Assembly (NCBI GenBank): GCA_946480575.1
Contig: CAMLKF010000002.1
Coordinates: 6,206 to 70,205, forward strand
Length of the DNA: 64,000 bases
Source of the DNA: an uncultured Nitrososphaera sp.
GTDB lineage: Archaea > Thermoproteota > Nitrososphaeria > Nitrososphaerales > Nitrososphaeraceae
Direction of reading: 5' to 3'
A program made the position numbers and the translations under genes. The notes under the pieces are model-generated. The model was given only the letters and a program-made list of their open reading frames with translations, made no database searches and was not told where the DNA came from. Of this stretch, positions 44,275 to 53,208 are shown one piece after another; the first letter of the stretch is position 1; each line of letters opens with the position of its first letter.

Positions 44275-44568
44275 CTACCGGTTGGACCTGCGCCACTCGT
44301 GCTCGTCGGGAGGGCCGTAATCTTCTTTCTTCTTGAAGAATCCCCAGTACAGCAGGAATCCTCCGATGGCCAGCATTGCTATGACAAATTTTTCGTTTGT
44401 GATCTCGGCGTTGACAAAGTTGTCAAAGAAAAACCCGATCGAGTATTCTATGCTATAGAAGACGAGGTTCCTTATCGCAATGATGGCGGCGCTCACTATG
44501 AAGAGGATGCCCATTGCAGACATCCAGTTCTTGCCGCGCCTGCTGCCTGTCTCCTCTTTCCACCTCAT
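44275..44568 (-). CDS. Two-helix membrane protein, unknown
   Basis: A 97-residue protein with a basic N-terminus (MRWKEETGSRRGKN), two or three helices (MGILFIVSAAIIAIRNLVFY and FVIAMLAIGGFLLYWGFF) and a charged C-terminus. It is 49 nt upstream of pspA on the same strand, so it may belong to the membrane-stress operon. I do not recognise the family. Confidence 0.65.
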   Translation of the reverse strand: MRWKEETGSRRGKNWMSAMGILFIVSAAIIAIRNLVFYSIEYSIGFFFDNFVNAEITNEKFVIAMLAIGGFLLYWGFFKKKEDYGPPDEHEWRRSNR

Positions 44569-44619
44569 CAGATATACCTGTGTACGACAGCGGTATCACT
44601 GATAACATTTGCGCTCAGT

Positions 44620-45294
44620 TCAGATCAGCTTGACGCCAGGGTGCTTCATCTTGTTCCTTTTCGCTGCATTCAGGAGCATCGGGGTCAGCATCTCCGCCTG
44701 GTACGTGAGCGCAAGCGGACCGAGGTAGACCGGACGCAGGCCAGAAATTTCAGATGCCAGACCAGACAGCTTTGCGACGGCGTTCTGGTCGTCGCCACAG
44801 ATAAACGTGTCCGCGTCAAGGCCCTGCCCGACGTTTTTCAACTTGGCCTCTGATATAGTGTGGAACGCAGAAACCACTCTTGACCTTGGCTGCAGTTTGT
44901 CCGCAACCATTTCTGCAGCCGGCTTTTTGCCCTGCTCAAGCGGGATGTAGACAAAGCCGGCTTCCATACGGGTCATAGGCACTATCGGCGACACGACGAT
45001 GCAGTCGCCCCTGACCTGCCCAGCCAGCCTGCCGCAGGTGTCGTCTATAAACTCGTATGGGATTGAAAGTATTAGGACATCGACGTCTCTTGCGAGCGCA
45101 AAGTTGTCGTCGCCGCTGATTCTGCCTGAAACACTGCCGCCATATGCTTCCTTGGCAGCTTTTGCATAATTATCCGCGGCCTCTTTTGCCTTTTGAGCGT
45201 CCCTTGAGCCAACTATTATGTCGTGCTTTTGGCACCATCTGAGCGCAAAGCCCTCGCCCATACCGCCGGTGCCGCCCACTATGCCTATCCTCAT
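44620..45294 (-). CDS. npdG: F420-dependent NADP reductase
   Basis: A 224-residue enzyme moving hydride between reduced F420 and NADP+. The N-terminus MRIGIVGGTGGMGEGFALRW is the NADP-binding loop, and VGSRDAQKAKEAADNY carries the residues that bind the 2'-phosphate. IVVSPIVPMTR and VSAFHTISEAKL are family segments. ATG 45294 is preferred to one four codons upstream. It is followed by the small membrane gene on the same strand. Confidence 0.92.
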   Translation of the reverse strand: MRIGIVGGTGGMGEGFALRWCQKHDIIVGSRDAQKAKEAADNYAKAAKEAYGGSVSGRISGDDNFALARDVDVLILSIPYEFIDDTCGRLAGQVRGDCIVVSPIVPMTRMEAGFVYIPLEQGKKPAAEMVADKLQPRSRVVSAFHTISEAKLKNVGQGLDADTFICGDDQNAVAKLSGLASEISGLRPVYLGPLALTYQAEMLTPMLLNAAKRNKMKHPGVKLI

Positions 45295-45413
45295 ATGGTC
45301 GTTCACAAGAGATTCCGATATTAACCTTACATTCTATTGCCCTTTTCTTCTTCTTCTTCTTTTTTTGGACTCCTCCTTTTTCAGTTCCTCTGTTGCTTCT
45401 TTATCTGCCACCA

Positions 45414-46450
45414 TTATCCCTGCTTTTTCTTGAAGAACAGGAACAAGACTGCGGCCACCGCGCCCATAGTTACTACTATTATCAGTGTCGCAAAGCCAAC
45501 CGGTATGCTCCAGATGTTGTTCAGGTCAAGCCCGTTCATGCCGTACACGCTGGAAATGAACGTCAGCGGCAACAATATTGCAGAAAATATCGTCAGCGTC
45601 TTGACCGTGTCGCTCATCTGGACCGAAGCATTTACAATATATAGCTCGCGGTTCGAGTTGACCGTGTCTTGGTACGATTCGATGAGCTCGATCAGCTGGT
45701 TGATGTCGTCGTACACTATTTTTAAGTACTTGATGTCCTTCCTGTCTTCGTGGACATGGGTCAGGAAATTGATGACATCGCGAATGTGCCGGAAATGCCA
45801 GTGCAATATTATAATCTGTCTTGACAAGTGGTCACAAGGTATTCGAGCATCTTTTTTGATGGCCTGTAGATCGACTTGCGCTCATTGTCAGTCACGCTCA
45901 GCTCTATCGCAGTGAGCAGCTGCTCGTACCTGTCTACGATGCTTGAAAGAATGTTGTTGTGTAATACAGCGCGTCGATGGACGACTTCAGTATTGGCCGG
46001 TTTTTTTCTTCCAAAAACCGGTATAGACTGTCGTCGACATCAGGTCCACCTTGGCAGAGTGGATTGTCACAAGCCAGCCCCTGCCCAGAAAGATGTATAT
46101 ACTTACTACTACCTCTGCGGTAAGCGTGCGGGCGTCGCTGTACTTCATGTCAAGGAACAGCGTGTAAAAGTATATGGGTATCTAGGACCGCACTTGCGCC
46201 TTTTTGGACTTTTGTTGGCATATGCATATTCCTCTAGCGCCTTGCTGTCTAGGTGGAACGCCTGCTAGACGCCTCAGAGCTCTGGAGGCGTCGGGTCTAC
46301 TAGGTCTATCTAGACATTGTAGCCCTGCCGGATGCCGTCCTTGGAGCCTCCCTGCCTAACTTCCCTTTCGTTGTATGAAATAATATATATGCTGCATCCG
46401 CTCACTCTGAAGTAGTAAAAGGAGCTACATTGGCTATAAGGCTGACACAT
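45414..46450 (-). pseudogene. CorA-type magnesium transporter, decayed
   Basis: The C-terminal 137 residues are intact and end with the two CorA helices and the GMN signature in VYGMNGLDLNNIWSIP. Upstream, protein-like pieces lie in different frames or carry stops: KMLEYL, IYRPSKKM, RFLEEKNRPILKSSIDALYY, LTAEVVVSIYIFLGRGWLVT, SKALEEYAYANKSPK, and near the start VSGCSIYIISYNEREVRQGG and IDLVDPTPPEL. Several lesions look like Trp or Gln codons turned into TAG. The C-terminal piece alone would lack the cytosolic domain. Confidence 0.85.
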
Positions 46451-46494
46451 GAAAAAATTATTAAGCGATCTTTTGGGTAAGTGCCCACCAGCCA

Positions 46495-47118
46495 TTGCCT
46501 CTAGTCATCTTTATGCGTCACGGGCAGTCCGAGAACAACGTCAGCAGGATCCTTGTCGGCAGGCACATCGAGTCCCACCTGACTGACCAAGGCAGGCAGC
46601 AGGTGACAGACGCCGCCCGCCAGCTGAAGAACATTCCGGTCGACAAGGTTTACGTTTCGCCAGTGACAAGGGCGTTAGAAACTGCGCAAATAATTTGCGA
46701 CACACTTGGCATGAGCTACGAAATAGACGAGAGGCTATACGAGATAGAACTGGGCAAGCTTGTAGGAATGAACTATGAAGAAGTGACCACCAACTACGGC
46801 GACCTTTTTCTGCGATTCTACACCGAAAGCGACCCAGTGCTCCAGAACTTCGGCGTCGAAACGTTTGCGTCAGTAAAGCAGCGCGTCAAGAGCTTCCTTG
46901 ACGATATGCTTAAGACGCATGAAGACGGCAACATCCTGACTGTCACGCACCTTGACCCCATCAAGGCGGCCCTAGCATCTTTGCTTGACCTGAAGCCAGA
47001 GGCACTTTATCGGTGGCACATCCGCAACGCATCGCTCACTGTCCTAAAGCACGAAAGCAAGGTCTACTCGCTCTCCGGCGTCAACGTCATGTCAATGCAT
47101 CGGTATCCAAACGAATGA
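46495..47118 (+). CDS. Histidine phosphatase (phosphoglycerate-mutase-like)
   Basis: A 207-residue branch-1 histidine phosphatase. The catalytic RHG motif is in VIFMRHGQSENNVSR near residue 8, the second arginine is in VSPVTRALETAQII, and the second histidine is in ILTVTHLDPIKAAL. The family includes cofactor-dependent phosphoglycerate mutases and broad phosphatases, such as alpha-ribazole phosphatase; the motifs do not decide. The start is a TTG at 46495. It is divergent from the corA remnant. Confidence 0.85.
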   Translation: MPLVIFMRHGQSENNVSRILVGRHIESHLTDQGRQQVTDAARQLKNIPVDKVYVSPVTRALETAQIICDTLGMSYEIDERLYEIELGKLVGMNYEEVTTNYGDLFLRFYTESDPVLQNFGVETFASVKQRVKSFLDDMLKTHEDGNILTVTHLDPIKAALASLLDLKPEALYRWHIRNASLTVLKHESKVYSLSGVNVMSMHRYPNE

Positions 47119-47192
47119 CAATAGCAGCAGCAGCCCCGATTTGCAAAACCTTAAATAACATTGGAAAACTGATTTGTAACAGAAGAGGGACA

Positions 47193-47468
47193 ATGATCTC
47201 ACATTCAGCGATAGTTTTGTTCCTGATTCCCGTTGTGGCAGTGTCTCTCCTTGGCATCGATTCCGCTTTTGCGCAAGAGTCACCCGAAAGGTACATTCTA
47301 CACAGGGTGGAGATCTGGGCGCTGTTTTACAGGCTCATGGTCGCGGCATTTGTTATAGGCGCAGTCGTTATGGGCGTCATTACCTACGTTGTCTGGCGCT
47401 TCCGAGAGTCGCATCCAAAGAACAGAGGAGACATCACCCCTGCCAGAACTGGAGGTGCGCACCACTAA
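47193..47468 (+). CDS. Cytochrome oxidase subunit II, membrane part
   Basis: A 91-residue protein with a signal-like helix (IVLFLIPVVAVSLLGIDSAF, then AQ) and a second helix (MVAAFVIGAVVMGVITYVVW), ending in a charged tail. It ends one base before the CuA-bearing gene. Together the two correspond to one ordinary CoxB: hairpin first, CuA domain second, so CoxB is split as in other Thaumarchaeota. An RBS (AGAGGG) precedes ATG 47193, and a TATA-like CTTAAATAAC lies about 40 nt upstream. It begins the oxidase operon. Confidence 0.75.
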   Translation: MISHSAIVLFLIPVVAVSLLGIDSAFAQESPERYILHRVEIWALFYRLMVAAFVIGAVVMGVITYVVWRFRESHPKNRGDITPARTGGAHH

Positions 47469-47469
47469 A

Positions 47470-47961
47470 ATGGGCCACGCAACTATCGAATGGGTCTACA
47501 TCGGCGTAGTGATTGCGGTTCTTGCATACGTTGGTGCAGACTCATGGAACATTGAAAGGCTTATCGATCATGCCCCGGCAGAGGCCAAAGTTGTCAAAGT
47601 GACAGGTCAGCAGTGGTTCTGGACCTTTGAGCACGAAGACGGCACGAACGAAGTGGGCGAGCTCCACTTGACCAAGGATGTCCCATACAGGTTTGAAGTG
47701 ACCTCGAAAGACGTCATACACTCCTTCAATATGCCCGACTTTGTGACCATGATAGATGCCGTGCCGGGCAGGATAAACACAGTATGGCTCGCGCCTGACC
47801 AGACAGGCGAGTACCTTATACAGTGCAGGGAATACTGCGGATTCTCCCATTATCAGATGAGGGCCACGCTGGTGGTCGAGGAAGGCAGCGCAGAAGCTGA
47901 AGTCACCCCGGCTGCGGCGGAGATGACGCTGTCCAAGGGCGAAACGGCGACGGCAAGCTGA
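47470..47961 (+). CDS. coxB: Cytochrome oxidase subunit II, CuA domain
   Basis: A 163-residue protein with one N-terminal helix (VYIGVVIAVLAYVGADSW) and an extracytoplasmic cupredoxin domain. The CuA ligands are clear: His in SKDVIHSFNMPDF, then CREYCGFSHYQM with two Cys, His and Met. It receives electrons from a copper protein and passes them to subunit I. ATG 47470 is used, right after the preceding stop. The Glu/Ala-rich tail is variable. Confidence 0.93.
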   Translation: MGHATIEWVYIGVVIAVLAYVGADSWNIERLIDHAPAEAKVVKVTGQQWFWTFEHEDGTNEVGELHLTKDVPYRFEVTSKDVIHSFNMPDFVTMIDAVPGRINTVWLAPDQTGEYLIQCREYCGFSHYQMRATLVVEEGSAEAEVTPAAAEMTLSKGETATAS

Positions 47962-48085
47962 AAACTTTTTCATAACTTTTCTTTTTCAACAACAACCTCA
48001 TCAGCGTTACTATTTGTGCTAAAAACAAAATACTTTTATTAATATAGTATTCCATGTATGTTCAACATAGAGGGATGGATGCGAA

Positions 48086-49612
48086 TTGGTGCTAGAGGTT
48101 AAAAAACCCCGTCCAATGTGGGAAATACTTTTTTCAACCCATCACACGGATATCGGACTCCTGTACATCTATTTGTCGGTGACTGCCTTTATCATAGGCG
48201 GCGCGCTGGCAATTGGGATCCGTTCAGAGTTATTCTACCCCGGCAACCAAGGCATAATTGCAGACTCTAACACTTTCCACAGGATATTTACGGTGCACGG
48301 CACCAATATGCTGTTCCTATGGCTTATCCCATTTGCATCCGGCATCGGCAACTACCTGATACCCATCATGGTCAGGTACAAAGACATGGCATGGCCTAAG
48401 CTCAACGCAGTCGCGTTCTGGATGATTCCAGTGGGCATGGCACTTGTCTGGCTTGGCTTTTCAGACACGACTTGGAACGCTTATCCCCCATACTCTATCA
48501 TCAGGGCGCCCGGCCCTGCAGCAGAGATGTGGATTTTCGGCCTCAAGATTCTGGGCATTTCATCAGTTCTTGGCGCAATCAACTTTGTAGTCACGATCCT
48601 CAGGATGAAGCATCCAGACCTCCCGCTCATGAAGGTTCCGCTGTTTGTCTGGGCGACGCTTGTGACTTCGCTCATGATAATCGTGGCAATGCCGACATTT
48701 GCCGCGGCGCTGATAATGCTTTACACAGACAGGCTTGGAGTATCCGGCTTTTTCAACCCTGCAATGGGAGGAGATCCTATAGCATACCAGCATCTGTTCT
48801 GGTTCACATTCCATCCAGTGGTGTACATATTCCTGATACTTGCGGTAGGCACGGCATACGAGATTATACCCAAGTTCTCTAGAAAGCCGATATTTAGCTA
48901 CTCTTCTGGAGTTACGGCGTTCGTATTGCTTGCCATAGTGGGATTTGCTTCATGGGCGCACCACATGTTTGCGACAGGCATGAGCTTTACAGAAAAGACG
49001 GTTTTTATGGTAGGAACCCTAGCAGCGGTTCCGGCGTCCGCCATGCACATCTTTAACTGGGTGGCAACAATGTGGGGCGGAAGGATCAAGTTTGCCGCTC
49101 CAATGAGCTTTACAGTAGGAGGCATAATCCTGTTCTTCTACGCAGGAGCAGGAGGCATCGTCAACACTGCCATGCCGCTGGACTTTCTCACGCACGACAG
49201 CTACTGGGTCGTAGGCCACTTCCACCTGTTCGTCATGGGCATGGTTACCTTTGGCTTCATCGGCTTCCTGTACTACCTCTTTCCGTTCATAACAGGAAGG
49301 ATGTACAGCGAAAGAGCTGCGTTAGTTCAGTTCTGGCTCATGTTCGTGGGCGTGTCGCTAATATTCCTGACCCAGCACATACTCGGCCTCTACGGCCAGC
49401 CAAGGCGTGTGTTCGACTATGTACCTGTGGAGCCCCTCATAATACTGAATCAGATATCGACGGTAGGCGCATGGATAACCGCGGCGGGAGCTGGCATATT
49501 CATATGGAACATGATAGCAAGCGCCATAAGGGGCAAGCCAGCGAATATGGAAGACCCGTTCAAGGTAGGCGAACAGTACTACGACTATACAAGGCGCGAG
49601 CCTCACCACTAG
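48086..49612 (+). CDS. coxA: Cytochrome oxidase subunit I
   Basis: A 508-residue haem-copper oxidase catalytic subunit with 12 membrane helices. The low-spin haem His is in TVHGTNMLFLW, the CuB His and Tyr are in HLFWFTFHPVVYIFLI, the CuB His pair is in SWAHHMFATG and the haem ligands are in YWVVGHFHLFVMG. In nitrifying archaea it is the terminal oxidase that reduces O2 to water. The start is TTG 48086 or GTG 48089, after an AGAGGG site; the upstream ATGs are out of frame. Confidence 0.95.
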   Translation: MVLEVKKPRPMWEILFSTHHTDIGLLYIYLSVTAFIIGGALAIGIRSELFYPGNQGIIADSNTFHRIFTVHGTNMLFLWLIPFASGIGNYLIPIMVRYKDMAWPKLNAVAFWMIPVGMALVWLGFSDTTWNAYPPYSIIRAPGPAAEMWIFGLKILGISSVLGAINFVVTILRMKHPDLPLMKVPLFVWATLVTSLMIIVAMPTFAAALIMLYTDRLGVSGFFNPAMGGDPIAYQHLFWFTFHPVVYIFLILAVGTAYEIIPKFSRKPIFSYSSGVTAFVLLAIVGFASWAHHMFATGMSFTEKTVFMVGTLAAVPASAMHIFNWVATMWGGRIKFAAPMSFTVGGIILFFYAGAGGIVNTAMPLDFLTHDSYWVVGHFHLFVMGMVTFGFIGFLYYLFPFITGRMYSERAALVQFWLMFVGVSLIFLTQHILGLYGQPRRVFDYVPVEPLIILNQISTVGAWITAAGAGIFIWNMIASAIRGKPANMEDPFKVGEQYYDYTRREPHH

Positions 49613-49633
49613 AAGAGGAGGCAGTACGAAAAG

Positions 49634-50539
49634 ATGAGCCACGACGAACACGGGCACACAAAAGAGCCGATAATCATGACTTCTGGAAGGCGTATGGGCA
49701 AGGGACTTGCCATAGTGGTGGTCACACTTGCAATTGGGGCAGCTATATTGATACCGTTCTTTGATGCCATGTTTGCCAACCCGCCGCCGGTGACTCAGAT
49801 TCAGCAGCCAACGCCGCCAACCGATGGGGGGCAGACGCCGCCGCCCGCTGAAGCTGGCACGACGACTATTGCAATACTACAAGGCGCAGCCACGCAGGGA
49901 GCTCCAGATTACGATCCGGATGCAGCTGAAGTCCCGCTTGACAACAAAATAGTCTGGGACAACCAAGACACAGTACCGCACACTGCAACATCAGGCAAAG
50001 GACCCGACGACCCCGAATCGGCCGCGCTGTTTGATACCGGCATCGTTAACGGTGGCGAAAGTTCCGATCCTGTTGAATTAACTGACGTGAGCGAAGGCGA
50101 CACTATAGACTACTACTGCACCGTCCACCCGTATATGACGAGCGCGCTCACAATTACCGCTGCGGCTGAAGAGGGTGGCGCCGCTCCAGGAGGAAATGCT
50201 ACTACTACCGGAGGAGGAGGAGGACCACCTGCCGCTGGTGGAGGACCGACCCTCAACATACTTGAAGGCGCGTCAGTACAGGGCAGTCCAGACTATGACC
50301 CCGACCCTCTCACTTTAACCAAGGGCGACGCAGTCAACGTGGTAAACCAGGACACTGTTCCCCACACAGTTACAAGCGGCACAGGACCCACTGATCCAGA
50401 GTCAGCCAGCACGTTTGATAGCGGCATAATGGACCCAGGAGCAACGTTCAGCCTTAAAACTTCCAACATCAATGCCGGCCAATACGACTATTACTGCTTG
50501 GTACACCCATACATGACAGGCAAGCTCCAAGTAGAGTAG
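49634..50539 (+). CDS. Double-cupredoxin electron carrier
   Basis: A 301-residue membrane-anchored protein with an N-terminal helix (AIVVVTLAIGAAILIPFF) and two plastocyanin-like domains (about residues 75-175 and 200-301). Each has the type 1 copper pattern: His in TVPHTATSG or TVPHTVTSG, and Cys-His-Met in YYCTVHPYM or YYCLVHPYM. A Gly/Pro/Thr linker joins them. Its place after coxA suggests it delivers electrons to the oxidase, replacing cytochrome c. The two domains are alike, so an internal duplication is likely. Confidence 0.9.
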   Translation: MSHDEHGHTKEPIIMTSGRRMGKGLAIVVVTLAIGAAILIPFFDAMFANPPPVTQIQQPTPPTDGGQTPPPAEAGTTTIAILQGAATQGAPDYDPDAAEVPLDNKIVWDNQDTVPHTATSGKGPDDPESAALFDTGIVNGGESSDPVELTDVSEGDTIDYYCTVHPYMTSALTITAAAEEGGAAPGGNATTTGGGGGPPAAGGGPTLNILEGASVQGSPDYDPDPLTLTKGDAVNVVNQDTVPHTVTSGTGPTDPESASTFDSGIMDPGATFSLKTSNINAGQYDYYCLVHPYMTGKLQVE

Positions 50540-50552
50540 TAGTAGCAAAAAA

Positions 50553-51005
50553 ATGCTGCTAAAAGCCCTCTCTTTTTCCACTCTTGCCGTCCTTTTTACA
50601 CTCATCTTTATGGGTGGGTACGTAAGCGCATCTGGTCAGGGCCTCACGTGCCCCGACTGGCCGCTCTGCCCGCAGGGTCTTCTGCCGCATGAAAACTTTA
50701 TCATAGAATACATCCACAGGTCCGTCGCGGCAACAACCAGCCTGCTCGTCCTCGCCATGACGGCCTTTACGCTCAGATCCAGGCAGGCTCCAAAGAGCAT
50801 GAAGATAGCCGCCATTATCGCTAGTGCTGCAGTCATTGGCCAGATAACGCTTGGCGCACTTGTAATAGTGGAGCGGCTCCATGCTATTCTGGTGACCGTC
50901 CACCTTGGTCTTGGGATCGTGCTCTTTTCGATGGTCCTGATGACTACGATGTACGCCTTCCGGCTTGAAGGCAAGAAGAAGGCGCTGCCCACCAAGGCAC
51001 AGTAA
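50553..51005 (+). CDS. ctaA: Half-size haem A synthase (CtaA/COX15-like)
   Basis: A 150-residue membrane protein with four helices, half the length of bacterial CtaA, as known from some archaea. GGYVSASGQGLTCPDWPLCP near residues 23-42 has the paired cysteines of the family. IEYIHRSVAATTSLLVL and LHAILVTVHLGLGI supply the haem-binding histidines. It is a member of the oxidase operon and would make haem A (or a related haem) for coxA. It might act as a dimer. Confidence 0.85.
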   Translation: MLLKALSFSTLAVLFTLIFMGGYVSASGQGLTCPDWPLCPQGLLPHENFIIEYIHRSVAATTSLLVLAMTAFTLRSRQAPKSMKIAAIIASAAVIGQITLGALVIVERLHAILVTVHLGLGIVLFSMVLMTTMYAFRLEGKKKALPTKAQ

Positions 51006-51032
51006 TATACGGGCGGAGCGCGAATTATTCTC

Positions 51033-52070
51033 ATGAACGCCCTGATCCTGATGGCGGCTCTGCTGCTTTTGATGGCTGCTGCAGTACCTGCGGCGTATGC
51101 GCATTTTGACCACTTTGCGCATTATAACGCCAGAGGAGACGGAGTCGGTCCCTACTATGTCTACATGCAGCTTGAGCCGGACTATGCGGCGCCGGGGCAG
51201 CCAATCGCTATCATGTTCAGCGTGCAGGACAGAGACGGGCGTGATACTTATGATATCGAGACGATGGCAGAGGTCTACGCGTCCACCGGCGAGCGGCTGC
51301 AGGCCTGGCCGTGGACAAAGCAGGATATAGGCGACTTTGAAGTCTTTTACACCTTTCCACAATCCGGCAGCTACCAGGTGGTGCTCAGCATCGCAGACGG
51401 GCCGGTGAACACTAACGCGATCGATCCGTCAAGGGGCACGCTTAGCAGCGTTGCCAGCTGCAACTGCGAACGGCTCATTTTCAATGCTGCAGTGTCGGAA
51501 GGCTTTGGCACGATCTACGTCTCGACCATCGCAAGTGCGGTCTTTGTGCCCCTGGGTATTTTCGGATTGGTACTGGGCCTAACCTACTGGAGCAGGAAAA
51601 AGAGCGGCCAGTTCGTCGCCGCGCCGGGAGACACTGTGCGATACATCGTGACCTTTGCCGCCATAGCTGGCGGCCTCGTGCACTTTGCAGTTTACTCTGG
51701 CCATGCCTCGCTCCGCATCGAGTACAGTATATTCCTGATTGTTGCTGGAGGCATGCAGGTGACGTACGGCATACTCTATACGATGCTCACACTCGTGGCC
51801 TCCACGACAGGCAGGACCAGGCCGTATGACCACTATCGCAAGACAGTGGCAGTGAACCTGTTCGGACTGGTAGGCACGGCAGTCTTGCTGGGGCTGTACG
51901 CCTATGCGGTAATATTTCCGCCGCCTCTTTCGCCAAACAATAGGCCGGAAGACGTAGACGTGGCAGGAATTCTTGCCAAGGCAGTCGAGGGGTTCGTAGT
52001 CATTGGCATCGTCTACCTTATGCGGCTTGAAAAGCACAGGCTGGCAAGCCAGTTGAAAGAACAGGTATAG
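51033..52070 (+). CDS. Membrane protein with extracytoplasmic domain, unknown
   Basis: A 345-residue protein. A signal peptide (about residues 1-24, ending AAYAHF) precedes a beta-rich outer domain of about 130 residues with a His-rich start (HFDHFAHYNARG) and a CNC pair, then five helices (from ASAVFVPLGIFGLVLGLTYW). The His-rich N-terminus could bind copper. It is the last gene of the oxidase operon, 27 nt after ctaA, so oxidase assembly or copper supply is plausible (inference). An ATT repeat follows its stop. Confidence 0.7.
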   Translation: MNALILMAALLLLMAAAVPAAYAHFDHFAHYNARGDGVGPYYVYMQLEPDYAAPGQPIAIMFSVQDRDGRDTYDIETMAEVYASTGERLQAWPWTKQDIGDFEVFYTFPQSGSYQVVLSIADGPVNTNAIDPSRGTLSSVASCNCERLIFNAAVSEGFGTIYVSTIASAVFVPLGIFGLVLGLTYWSRKKSGQFVAAPGDTVRYIVTFAAIAGGLVHFAVYSGHASLRIEYSIFLIVAGGMQVTYGILYTMLTLVASTTGRTRPYDHYRKTVAVNLFGLVGTAVLLGLYAYAVIFPPPLSPNNRPEDVDVAGILAKAVEGFVVIGIVYLMRLEKHRLASQLKEQV

Positions 52071-52072
52071 CA

Positions 52073-52129
<57 letters not shown>

Positions 52130-52179
52130 GAGGCGACCCAGTAAAACATAAAACACCTAGAGGGCGACTCATATACATC

Positions 52180-53136
52180 ATGGCTTGGAAAGTAATGATG
52201 CCAAAAAAGATAATGTTCGGCGAAAACGCGGCTAAAGAATTCCCGTATCCGAAGAATGCTCTTGTTATTACCACAACCACTCCAGACATTTACAACAAGT
52301 GGTTGGATTACATAGGGATCAAGAACTACGAGCTGTACGACAAGGTGACGCCAGACCCGGCCATCGAGACCGTCGAAGCGATAAAGAAGCAGTACGAGAG
52401 CGAGAACATCTCGTGCTACATTGGCCTTGGCGGCGGAAGCTCGATGGATGTCTGCAAGTACCTTGGCAAGATGACAGGAATTCCCAAGATCCTGATCCCG
52501 ACGACTTTTGGCACTGGCGCCGAGATGACCACCTATGCAGTCATTAGCTTTGACCACAAGAAAAAGCTCCTGCAGGATGAGGCTTTCCTGGCCGACGCCG
52601 CCATAGTCGACCCGTACTTTTTGCCCGGCACTCCATTCAACATCCTAAGGAACTCGGCGTGCGACGCGGCTGCTCAGGCATCGGAGGGCTATGACAGCAA
52701 GCTTGGCAACCCCTTTACAAAGTTCTTTTGCAAGGAGGCATTTGACATACTATACGACGCCATTATGAACGACAAGCACCACCTGCTGCCATACGGCGCC
52801 ATGCTCTCGGGCATTGGCTTTGGCAACTCGTCAACCACCCTCGGGCACGCGCTGTCCTACGCTTTTTCCAACGAAGGCGTGCCACACGGCTACGCGCTAT
52901 CGTCCTGCACCACTGTTGCGCACAAGTTCAACAAATCTATCTACTACAAGCGCTTCAAAGAAATCGCACAGAAATTCAAGTTCGAGCCGCTGAAGCTAAA
53001 GCAGCCGCTCGACCAGGCAGCAGACGTCATCATGCCTGACCGTGGACACCTTGACAACAACCCGATACCTGTCACCAAGCAGGACATCATCAAGTGTCTC
53101 GACGAGATAGTGAACACCAATCCGCTGGCGGCGTAA
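52180..53136 (+). CDS. Iron-containing alcohol dehydrogenase
   Basis: A 318-residue group III dehydrogenase. The nucleotide loop is IGLGGGSSMDVCKYLG near residue 83, with IPTTFGTGAEMTTYAV near 107-122. Metal-ligand histidines fall in STTLGHALSYAFSNEGVPHG. Homologues in ammonia-oxidising archaea act as malonic or succinic semialdehyde reductases of the hydroxypropionate/hydroxybutyrate cycle. That is family knowledge; the sequence itself shows only the fold and cofactor site. It is somewhat short for the family (about 350-390 usual). It stands alone, with the ATT repeat upstream. Confidence 0.85.
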   Translation: MAWKVMMPKKIMFGENAAKEFPYPKNALVITTTTPDIYNKWLDYIGIKNYELYDKVTPDPAIETVEAIKKQYESENISCYIGLGGGSSMDVCKYLGKMTGIPKILIPTTFGTGAEMTTYAVISFDHKKKLLQDEAFLADAAIVDPYFLPGTPFNILRNSACDAAAQASEGYDSKLGNPFTKFFCKEAFDILYDAIMNDKHHLLPYGAMLSGIGFGNSSTTLGHALSYAFSNEGVPHGYALSSCTTVAHKFNKSIYYKRFKEIAQKFKFEPLKLKQPLDQAADVIMPDRGHLDNNPIPVTKQDIIKCLDEIVNTNPLAA

Positions 53137-53208
53137 GCCGGTCAGCCAGCTCCCTTCCTTTTTACCTTTTCAAAACCTTTAAATTCAGTTCTCCGGCTTT
53201 CTTCCCCG

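Noticed and set aside
45336..45413. 25-residue very basic ORF after corA remnant
   Set aside because: Low-complexity Lys/Arg/Glu from GAA/AAG repeats; too short and no RBS.
48472..49764. Long Arg/His-rich ORFs overlapping coxA
   Set aside because: Out-of-frame shadows of CoxA; compositions typical of the alternative frame of a GC-rich membrane gene.
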